Part shown: piece by piece, positions 10,561 through 18,571 of the stretch | Position numbering within the stretch: the stretch's first letter is position 1 | Layout of the letters: every line of letters starts with the position of its first letter | Assembly (NCBI GenBank): GCA_049999765.1 | Contig: JBNGIQ010009421.1 | Coordinates: 1-23,096 of the forward strand | Origin: Phaeoceros laevis | Taxonomy: Eukaryota; Anthocerotophyta; Anthocerotopsida; Notothyladales | DNA: 23,096 nt | Reading direction: 5' to 3' | Position numbers and translations under genes: made by a program | The notes under the pieces: model-generated | The model's input: the letters and a program-made list of their open reading frames with translations, nothing else | Told to the model about the DNA's origin: nothing | Databases searched by the model: none

Positions 10561-11211
10561 CTAAGCGACTGCCAGGCTACCCCTTTCCAGCCGATCCATC
10601 AACGCCTTGGCATGCCCTTGAACCTCAGCATCATCACTAGACTGCGCAACGGCGACCACCACAGCCTCCCCTCCGGACACAGCATGAAGAGCCTCGAGAC
10701 CCGCATCGCACTGAGCCAGATTCGCCAATACCTCTAAAGCCGACTTCCTGGTCTTATCATCTGGTGCAGCCTCCAGCATTTGCACCAGCCACGGGACGGC
10801 CCCGGCATCTACGACAAACTTCCGCCGTTTGTCGTTGTACGCCATAAGATTCAGCCTGTAAGCCCCGCTGCGCTGCATAAACGGATCTTTGCACCGCACC
10901 AGCTTGATGGCCGGGCGCACCCAGGAGTCTCCCATGCTCGTGAGCACGTTCATAGTCCCGAAGAGCAGCGGCACGCCGACTGCAATTTTGACAAAGGTTC
11001 CAAACACTCTGTTAATCCTGGATGTGTGCACCTCCTCGGGCTCAGGCTCCCCTTCCATCACTGGCTCCTCCTCCACGTTGGCAGTGTCTTCAACCTTAGA
11101 GGACCATCTCCTGCAGGATCTGTGACCAGACGCAGATATCATGACCGTGCACACTTCACCCCGCAACGCTCTCCCCAGCGCTGAGCAAGCCCGCAGCCTG
11201 GCCATCGCCAT
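10561..11211 (-). CDS. Armadillo-like repeat protein, probably mitochondrial
   Basis: An intronless 216-residue protein. Residues 1-35 are rich in Arg, Ala and Ser and lack acidic residues apart from one Glu, like a mitochondrial presequence (RLRACS..GRALRG..RSCRRWSS). An acidic linker follows (about 41-60, EEEPVMEGEPEPEEV), then a hydrophobic segment at about 72-93 (TFVKIAVGVPLLFGTMNVL) that could span a membrane. Residues 97-208 form helical repeats of armadillo type: GAYRLNLMAYNDKRRKFVV, DAGAVPWLVQMLE, TRKSALEVLANLAQCDAGLEAL. Such repeats bind proteins. Plants have small 'ARM repeat superfamily' proteins of this build with no agreed function, so I give no symbol. The start is the first ATG and the stop is TAG. 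It is divergent from SEC24, with 209 bases between start codons, so the two probably share a promoter region. Confidence 0.8.
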   Translation of the reverse strand: MAMARLRACSALGRALRGEVCTVMISASGHRSCRRWSSKVEDTANVEEEPVMEGEPEPEEVHTSRINRVFGTFVKIAVGVPLLFGTMNVLTSMGDSWVRPAIKLVRCKDPFMQRSGAYRLNLMAYNDKRRKFVVDAGAVPWLVQMLEAAPDDKTRKSALEVLANLAQCDAGLEALHAVSGGEAVVVAVAQSSDDAEVQGHAKALMDRLERGSLAVA

Positions 11212-11420
11212 AGCTTCAGACTCCCGGCCACCTGACCTGTGGCGACGTGCTCAACCAGCACACCTGCCTTTCCGAGTACCCTAAAAAGCAGGTCCCTATT
11301 CTAGTACTCTCCCTAGGTCCCCTTAACCGGTGCTGGGTTTAACCGAACTTTAGAGGAGAGCCCAAAAGGAGCATGCAGAAATTGGCCTAGGAGAGGTTCC
11401 GAGCTCACAGAGCACGCGGC
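11212..11420. promoter_or_regulatory. Shared divergent promoter region of the armadillo and SEC24 genes
   Basis: The 209 bases between the two start codons must hold both 5' leaders and both core promoters. No TATA box is evident. TTAACCG occurs twice close together at about 11322-11345, and a partial telobox (ACCCTAAA) is present near 11278. An in-frame stop at 11388-11390 marks the limit of the SEC24 N-terminus. TATA-less bidirectional promoters are common for housekeeping genes. Confidence 0.5.
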
Positions 11421-14400
11421 ATGGGAGTGGAGATCGCTCCTGGTGCAGCAGCGATGGACTCGGATCGACCTCGGGACTCGGACAGTACTTCTGCTTTCTC
11501 CTCCGCAGGCCCCCGCTTCTCCTACACAGGTAAGATAATTTGCAGGCGTCTTTGCCACCTAGGGTTGCTTGGATTTGAGGAGTGTGTATGGATCGGGGGC
11601 GTAGGCTGGAGACCTTAGGCCCAGGTGTCCTATCGCATGTTTTCGACGATTTGAGCTTGTCTGGGGTCTGATCTTTGGATCTGTGAACTGCTTATACTCT
11701 GTGCCGGCAATGAGGCAGCTTCTGTGTTACGTAGCTTGAATTCGAGATTGTTTCCTGCAGGTTCTCCTCTGAGACCACCTTCCCCAGCAGTGGCGCGACA
11801 GCAGAGTCCTTCGCATTCCGCTTCTGGACTACTTCAGCCTGGGCAGGCGCCTGGTCCTCCCGCTGGTCAGTCAGCTTATGGACAAGCGCCGTTTCAGCAA
11901 CCTGGAGGAGGGCCCCCTTCACAGGTGCCCCTTTACGGACAAGGAAATCTGCTGCCGCCGCAGCCGCCTGCGCAGCTGACTCCCCCGGGATCAGGTCCTG
12001 GAGGACCAGGAATAGCTGGTCCTTATGCGGGATATTCTAGACCTCCCTTCCCAGGACAGGTCACATTTTCAGGGACTCCTGGGGGCCCTCTTGCTGCACA
12101 GCAGTTTCAGAAACCTGTCTATGGAGCTCGTCCCGGGGCAGGGCCTCCCGGACCCTTCCTGTCACAGCAGCTTGGTCCCCCTCCGCCTCCTGGTCCCGCT
12201 ATTGTCTCTCACCGTCCTCCAGGTTCGCCTGCTACTTACAATCCTCCAGGTCCAGCTACTTCTCCCGTGCCCATGGGGGCCCCTCCGAATTCTTCAGCCT
12301 CACCAGTTACGCCATCAGTCCCCGGAGGTGGTAGAATGGTTGGGCCACCACCACCAAATCAGCCTCCGTTTGGGCCTCCTCCTGGCCCAGTTCAATCTCC
12401 ATTTGGATCTTCTGCTGTTCCAGCTCCAGGACCAGGACGAGATTTGAGACCTCCTACTACGGGTCCTCCTTCCTTGGGATCTAGGTATCCCGAGAGCCCA
12501 CCCCCCCCAGGTCCTAGCCTGCAGTATGGGACGCAGGTTCATCCGCAGCCCTCACCCTATGCATCCCTTCAACCGGGAACGTACGAGAGGGCTCAGTCTG
12601 CAGGTTATGGTCCGCCTACACAAACTGCAGCAGGTTATAGCGGGAGGACTGTGGATGGGCCTCCAACATTGGGAGGTTATACAACCACACAGGATTCGAC
12701 TATGCAGCCCCTGATCGAAGACTTTCAGTCATTGCCTGTGGTGCCTGCTCCAGGCGCCATGGACGCAGCAATTGACCCTGCTATCCTTCCCAGGCCCTCG
12801 GACCATCCAGAGCCCAGCTTTCAGACCTTCGCTTCCAATTGTCATCCTAAGTTCATGCGCTTAACTACGAATGCAATGCCTAATTCGCATTCGCTGCTGG
12901 CTCGCTGGCATCTTCCTCTAGGAACAATTGTACATCCTTTTGCTGAGCCTCCTAAAGGAGTAAGTGGATGAATGTTATCTGTGTCACTGAAGCATTGTTG
13001 TAGTTCAGGCAGCTGGTGTCTCTTGTAGTTTTCTGACATTCCACTGTCTGCCACTTTGCTTTCCACAGGAAGAAATACCTGTAGTGAATTTTGGACCTTC
13101 AAACATCATAAGGTGCAGGCGTTGTCGCACATACATCAATCCGTATGTGGTCTTCTTGGATGGTGGCAGAAGATGGCGGTGCAATGTTTGTGCTCTTCTG
13201 AACGATGGTATTTTTGGGGAAACTGAGTGATCTGCTTTTCCTGGAAGGTTGCTATATTCGCTTGCAGCATTTTTGAATTGAGAGATGGTTTGCACCCTTT
13301 TGTTGCAGTGCCGGTGGAATATTTCTGTCCCTTAGATGAGTCAGGAAGACGAAGAGATGCTGCAGATAGGCCCGAGCTCTCAAAAGGGACTATTGAGTTT
13401 GTAGCCCCAGCTGAGTACATGGTCAGAGCTCCAATGCCACCAGTGTACTTCTTCTTGATCGACGTGTCTTTTGCCGCAGTGAAATCGGGAATGCTGCAGG
13501 TATGCAAAAACATTACTTTTCTCAAGCGTCTGAACTGATATTGTTGACAGAACTGAGAGTCTTAAGAGTTCTCTGCTAGTGGTGACTTCTGTCTAAAAGT
13601 TTCTGAATGCTTGTAGTAAAGGTCTTTTTCGGTGCAGGTGGCTGTTGAGACCATCAAGTCTTGTCTGGACAAGCTACCTGGGTTCCCAAGGACACAGATT
13701 GGGTTCCTAACATTTGATAGCACACTTCACTTTCACATGCTGAAGGTGAGCCTGTATGACCAAATGCTGGAAGTAGTTGTCTTTTTCCTTGCCTCCATGT
13801 TCAGTTATTTTCATCCAGGATGTGTCATTCTGATGCATTGTTCTCGGTAATCCTCTCCTGCATGAACTTGGCAGGCTACATTGACACAGCCTCAGATGAT
13901 GGTAGTGGGAGATTTAGATGACCCTTTCCTTCCAGTCCCAGACGACTTGCTCGTGAACCTTTCTGAGTCACGGAAGGTTGTGGAGGCCCTGCTGGACTCG
14001 CTGCCTGCAATGTTTCAAAACAGCCTGAACATTGAGTCTGCCCTTGGCCCAGCTCTGCGGGCTACCTTCACGTTGATGGTAGGTGGGCTGGTAGTAACAT
14101 CTGAGTTCCTTTTGTGATGTAGGAAATTGTTTGCTAGTCCCGCTGGACTCCTCATTTATCCTCACCTGCATTGCAGAGTCAACTTGGTGGCAAGTTGCTT
14201 ATTTTCCAAAGTACCCTACCTTCTCTAGGTAATGGACGCCTGAAATTAAGGGGCGAGGATGGTCGCATCTATGGCACTGAGCGGGAGTACACACTTCGTG
14301 GCACAGAAGAACAGTTCTACAAACAAATGGCAGCAGACTTCTCAAAATTTCAGATTGGTGTCAATCTGTATGCCTTCTCCGAGAGATACACAGATGTAGC

Positions 14401-16241
14401 ATCCTTAGGTGAGTGAAATGTACTATTGGAACTTGGTGAAGTTCTTTTGGTATGGTTAGTTATAGAAGAGTGATTGTCCACTGACCATTTCTCATGTGGC
14501 TTGTGCAGGAACTCTGTCCAAGTACACTGGTGGGCAGGTGTACTTTTACCCTGGCTTTCAAGCCCCCATACATGGGGAAAAACTGAGTTATGACCTTTCG
14601 AGAGACTTGACTCGAGACACTGCCTGGGAAGCTGTTATGCGGATAAGGTGTGGCAAAGGTAAGTTGAGTAAGCTTTGTGTCAGCGTTTACATACCAGGTA
14701 GTAGTACACTGTGTACTATGATCCACTTTGCATTTTGATCAATCCTAATGCGTCCGGCACTGATGTTATTTATCAGGTCTCAGATTTTCGTCGTTCCATG
14801 GTCACTTCATGCTAAGAAGTACAGACCTGCTGGCCCTGCCAGCTGTCGACTGTGACAAAGCTTTTGGCATGCAGATTGCTCTTGAGGACACCCTCTTGAC
14901 AACACAGACTGTTTATTTTCAAGTCGCTCTTCTGTATCCATTATCAATCTCGGCTTGCTTTATTTGACAATTTTCCTTGTGTAGGGTTTACATCTAATTG
15001 GGCGTGGTCAAAACTACTCTTTCTTTCTTAACACCATATAATCAGCTACACATCGTCATCAGGGGAACGGCGCATCCGAGTGCACACTATGGCTACACCA
15101 GTTGTTGCAGACCTTGGTGAAATGTATCGTGCAGCTGACTACGGAGCTATTGTCGGACTTCTAAGCAGATTAGGTAATGCTACCTTATTAGCCCCATGTT
15201 AGTACTGTGGCGAGATAGCTGGCAGGTATATTGAGAACATTACGATAGCCATGTTTGAAGGATTCATGGCTTAAGTTGTCTCTGTTTGTTGGATGCAGCA
15301 ATTGAAAAAACAATGATAGCAAAGCTGGAGGATGCCCGACAAGTGACCCAACTGAGACTAGTCCGGAGTCTTCGTGAATATCGCAATCTGTATGGTGCTC
15401 ATCGGACAACTGGCAGACTTATTTATCCTGAATCGCTAAAGCTTCTCCCGTTGTATGCTCTGGCCATCTGTAAATCACTGGCCTTGAGAGGAGGTTTTCT
15501 GGATGCTCAGCCGGATGAGCGGTCAGCTTGTGGTTATGAAATTATGACCATGCCAGTATCTCGGCTCCTGAAGTTTCTTTACCCCTCATTGCACAGGGTT
15601 GATGAGTACTTGACACAGGTGAGTTTCGACGTCTAACCCTTTCCTTTCAGTAAGGTGAGCCCTGTAATGCGACAGCTGTCACGCATCTCACAAGTCATGT
15701 TTCTTCTGTAGGTCTTGGCTAACTCTGAAAAGACGCCGAAGGAATTGCCTGCTCCTTTACCATTGTCAGCAGAGAGACTTGATTCTCGTGGGGCTTATCT
15801 CTTGGACGATGGGCTTCGGATCTTGCTGTGGTTTGGAAAAGTTTTATCTCCTGACCTTGTCATCAGTTTGCTGGGCCCTGAAGCTGTACAAAGTCAAGAT
15901 TTGAGTAAGGTAAAAATCCTCCTGCTCACTTTGCAGACTGCTTGATCAGGCCGAACTGAAGATGATTAGCTATCCCTGTGATACTTACAACTGTCTGTAC
16001 CCCGCAGGTGGTTGTTGCTGAGCAAAACAATGTTCTTTCGAAGCGATTCTCTGCACTCGTCAAGGAATTGCGAGAGTATGAACCTGCCACCTATCAGCAG
16101 TGTATTGCAATTGGTCAAGGTGACCAACCTAGAGAGGGAACGTTAGTATTATCGGCTATGGTGGAAGACAGGTCATTTGGTTTTCCAGGGTACGTGGACT
16201 GGATGGTTCAAACTTACCGGCAGGTCATGCAGAAATCATGA
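11421..16241 (+). CDS. SEC24: SEC24-type COPII coat subunit
   Basis: SEC24 pairs with SEC23 in the inner COPII coat and selects cargo for ER-to-Golgi vesicles. Thirteen exons join in frame to 1122 residues: 11421-11529, 11761-12959, 13069-13207, 13309-13499, 13638-13745, 13875-14078, 14177-14408, 14509-14658, 14777-14933, 15046-15173, 15299-15618, 15712-15909, 16008-16241. Domains: a disordered Pro/Gly/Gln-rich N-terminus (about 37-345), then [17 protein letters not shown]; a zinc finger with C452, C455, C474 and C477; the trunk domain ([38 protein letters not shown]); beta-sandwich ([17 protein letters not shown]); helical region; and a gelsolin-like end ([17 protein letters not shown], then [14 protein letters not shown]). 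Length is close to plant SEC24 (about 1040-1100). The exon-9 donor (GTATCC) is unusual but gives the expected [17 protein letters not shown] junction. The start is the first ATG after an in-frame stop; a second ATG at 11454 is possible. Confidence 0.97.
11761..12959 (+). other. SEC24 exon 2: low-complexity N-terminal extension
   Basis: This single 1199-base exon encodes nearly all of the disordered Pro/Gly/Gln-rich region, with many PPGP, PGQ and GPPP runs, and ends with the start of the conserved core ([29 protein letters not shown]). Its base repetitiveness also opens long false frames on both strands. The region is known in SEC24 proteins to be variable between species. Confidence 0.85.
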
Positions 16242-16350
16242 CAAATTCATTATTTCAAAGGAGCTCTTGATATCTTAGATTGCCATATAGGTTCACCCTC
16301 TTGTGTTTAGAGCTACTACTCGACGGAGATCAGGTTTTGTGATTGATGTG

Positions 16351-16456
16351 GTGGAAGGCGGGGCATGTGGTGTTCCGGGCTACGTGGATTGGATTGTTTG
16401 AACTTACAGGCAGGTCCGGCAGAAACCATGAGAAATGCATCATGTCAACGAGTGAT
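16351..16456 (+). pseudogene. Decayed partial copy of the SEC24 last exon
   Basis: Bases 16351-16431 match the SEC24 C-terminal coding end at 16161-16241 at about 66 of 81 positions with no gap, and the similarity runs about 25 bases further into the 3' flank. The peptide reads VEGGACGVPGYVDWIV, then a stop, then TYRQVRQKP and a stop, against [26 protein letters not shown] in the real gene. The CAA codon has become TGA. The offset is 190 bases. It lies inside the probable SEC24 3' untranslated region or just beyond, and is best explained as an old tandem duplication that decayed. Confidence 0.8.
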
Positions 16457-16823
16457 ACCTATGTTTCCAGCTGCGTACACCCAGTTGAGTTCTGAACCTA
16501 CAATGAAATGGAGAAGATCAGGAGTTGTATGTGGGACCGTGACATATGATTAGTCAACCTTGTGTTTCCAGTCCACACTGCTGCCGCACTGAACCCTGAG
16601 TATCGGAGTATTGGTATCGCGAACAGCCATTGGAGAGTCATCAAACAGCTGACCACGTGCCCATAGGTGTCTCTTCCAGTACGAAGCCCTTCACATTTTT
16701 GCTGTTGTTTTGCTCAGCTTTCTTACTCCTGCATTTTGTACAAAGATTGCAACTTATTATTGGTGGCCTCCTAATGTTCTCGCTGAGAGCTGTAATACTA
16801 TCACGAACCGCTTTCAACCCATA

Positions 16824-16836
16824 AATAAAAGTGTAA
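16824..16836 (+). terminator. Probable SEC24 polyadenylation signal
   Basis: AATAAA at 16824-16829 is followed at once by TGTAA at 16832-16836, and a T-rich tract lies about 100 bases upstream. It is the only canonical signal seen between the SEC24 stop and the next ORF. If used, the 3' untranslated region would be about 600 bases and would include the decayed duplicate of the last exon. Confidence 0.45.
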
Positions 16837-16867
16837 ACCCTGAAATCTGGTTGCAAAACAGTTCTCA

Positions 16868-17119
16868 ATGGCCTTCGGTCTAAGTGACTCCAACTCTAGG
16901 TCCAGCTCCTCACTTAAGCTTTACAAGATCGGGCGAGACAGTGCACGGATCGCAGAGAGCGGCTACACCAAGGATGTCTTCTACTCGGTGGGCGAGGCCG
17001 CACTGGCCACCAGTGGCACACTCCAAGGGGATGGGGTGGAGAGAACTGGAGCGCCTGGAGCATCCCTACCTCAGAAGGGAAAGGTGAAGTACAGGAAGAG
17101 GACAGCTGCTGCTGCATAG
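16868..17119 (+). CDS. Orphan 83-residue coding-like ORF
   Basis: The ORF begins with ATG and ends with TAG. From about codon 20 onward most codons end in G or C (for example AGC GGC TAC ACC AAG, GTC TTC TAC TCG GTG GGC GAG GCC), as expected of real coding sequence. The peptide has a Ser-rich start, a helical middle (KIGRDSARIAESGYTKDVFYSVGEAALATSG) and a basic tail (KGKVKYRKRTAAAA). The middle faintly recalls the C-terminal part of senescence/ERD7-type proteins, but I cannot confirm this. It starts only about 30 bases after the polyadenylation-like signal of SEC24. It could be a short gene, a terminal exon of an unseen gene, or a captured gene fragment. Confidence 0.35.
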   Translation: MAFGLSDSNSRSSSSLKLYKIGRDSARIAESGYTKDVFYSVGEAALATSGTLQGDGVERTGAPGASLPQKGKVKYRKRTAAAA

Positions 17120-17197
17120 CCCCAAACGAACTTGCTAACGAACCATTCTATGGATTTCTGCGGTCACAAAATCGGGATAGGCGATGGCAAGTTTTTT

Positions 17198-17433
17198 TCA
17201 CTGTGTCCACACAAAACGCCTCGTTCGGTCATCAGGTGTGTATCTCAACTCGGCGGCAAGGTGGGGTGCATATTCTGCCTTTTTTTCATGTCTCCCAGCT
17301 TTGGTATACATCTTAGCTGTCAGGATGGACTCGATCCCCATCACATAGATGAGGGAGTCCGCTCCCAACCGATCCAACTGATTCCATGCTCGTAACTTCA
17401 CTCTCATCGACCTCATCTCCTTTGCCTCTTCCT
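17198..17433 (-). pseudogene. Minus-strand coding-like fragment
   Basis: About 78 open codons on the minus strand follow an acceptor-like CACATGTAG and end in TGA. The peptide (MRSMRVKLRAWNQLDRLG, DSLIYVMGIESILTAKM, then a basic end) reads like real protein but matches no family I know. Further upstream on the same strand other open pieces in different frames also look coding (such as FRVPLSLEARHFNGQLDR, near 17480-17540). This pattern suggests a decayed gene or mobile element interrupted by frameshifts. It lies between two convergent transcription units. Confidence 0.3.
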
Positions 17434-17803
17434 ACATGTGTGCGTGAATGTTCAACATCGAGTCATATGCTGCGTCAGTATCTTTGTTCGATCTAACTGC
17501 CCATTAAAATGCCTGGCTTCCAAGCTCAAAGGTACCCGAAATGTATTCTCGCCACCGCAGTGTCAGCTTGGCATGGCCATAAAATTGATAAAATTGAAAT
17601 GTCGAACAGGAGGAATGATCATGCGGGATCCCACATAGCAGGGCCGGTTACAGGAAGCCATGCAGGTGTTCGCCAGACTGGCCTTCATATGGTTTTCCGT
17701 TATCTCTGCTGAACATGGAAAGATAAGCCTTTTAGCCAGGAAATTCAAGATTTCTCTTGACTACTTGTACATAGGCACTATGTAATGTAATGCCTGTCCA
17801 CTT

Positions 17804-17840
17804 CACCCTCTATTGGAGACTCCGCCTCCAATAGAGGGTG
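17804..17840. repeat. 15-bp perfect hairpin
   Basis: CACCCTCTATTGGAG at 17804-17818 and CTCCAATAGAGGGTG at 17826-17840 are exact reverse complements separated by the 7 bases ACTCCGC. It lies about 730 bases past the PPR stop on the minus strand and about 700 bases past the 83-residue plus-strand ORF, between convergent units. TGTAATGTAA precedes it on the plus strand. It could be a remnant of a miniature inverted-repeat element or a structured 3'-end signal. Confidence 0.85.
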
Positions 17841-18571
17841 GGTAAATGAATGAATTTGTATCTCTTTCTCAAAAGGTGCGACCCAGCCACTTTTCATATC
17901 ACCATACGCATGACATCATGCTATACTCAAGTGAACCGACGCACCATCTTCTCTACCTTCTCTTCGTTCAATATCACGTCCTGACTACATCGCCGCTTTG
18001 GCAAAGTCTCAGCCCAGAACCTGCAATTGTATGTTGTGCTACTGCAAAATGCTGAGCGCTGTTGCTTGTGTTAAATGCCAGTCTCTAGACTTTCTCATAC
18101 AAGCCCTACAGCACTTCAAGCTCTGCTGGAGGAACATGTGACTGCTCCACCCAACAGATTCAGATACTGGCTCTCAGCACTCTCATCATCAGCTCCCTTC
18201 AATGGTTACTCACATCAGCAATGCAAATCAGTAAAGAAGTCTGTACACATGCAGCGGCATGCTTTCCACTCCATTTGGTTGCACAACAAATGATAATGCC
18301 TGCTTTTCCAGACAATAGTCTCCAACCAGTTTCGTAGCCTTTGGCCGAGTTGACTGAGCCTTCCTATGAATGACATCAACAGGCATGGCTGACAAGCTTC
18401 AAAAACTCACCAGAACATAGATCGCCCTTGATTACCTTCATGAGCCAAACAGTCACAGCGGACATCTATTGCTCGGCCACCAAGGTGGTCCCATTGTGCA
18501 TGCTGACACACTTGATTGACCAACAGCAGGCAGGTGGTGGAACTGCTTCAGTTGGCAATTTGTCCTCTCGC
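17841..18571. other. Spacer and PPR 3' flank
   Basis: Reading leftward from the PPR stop, this would hold the PPR 3' untranslated region. No canonical AATAAA was found on the minus strand. ORFs on either strand are short and without recognisable motifs. Confidence 0.4.

Noticed and set aside
10780-11184. 134-codon plus-strand ORF
   Set aside because: It is antisense to the armadillo gene, which has a coherent presequence and helical repeats on the minus strand.
12025-12542. 140-codon plus-frame ORF and a 75-codon minus-strand ORF
   Set aside because: Both are shadows of the low-complexity Pro/Gly/Gln-rich SEC24 exon 2 in other frames.
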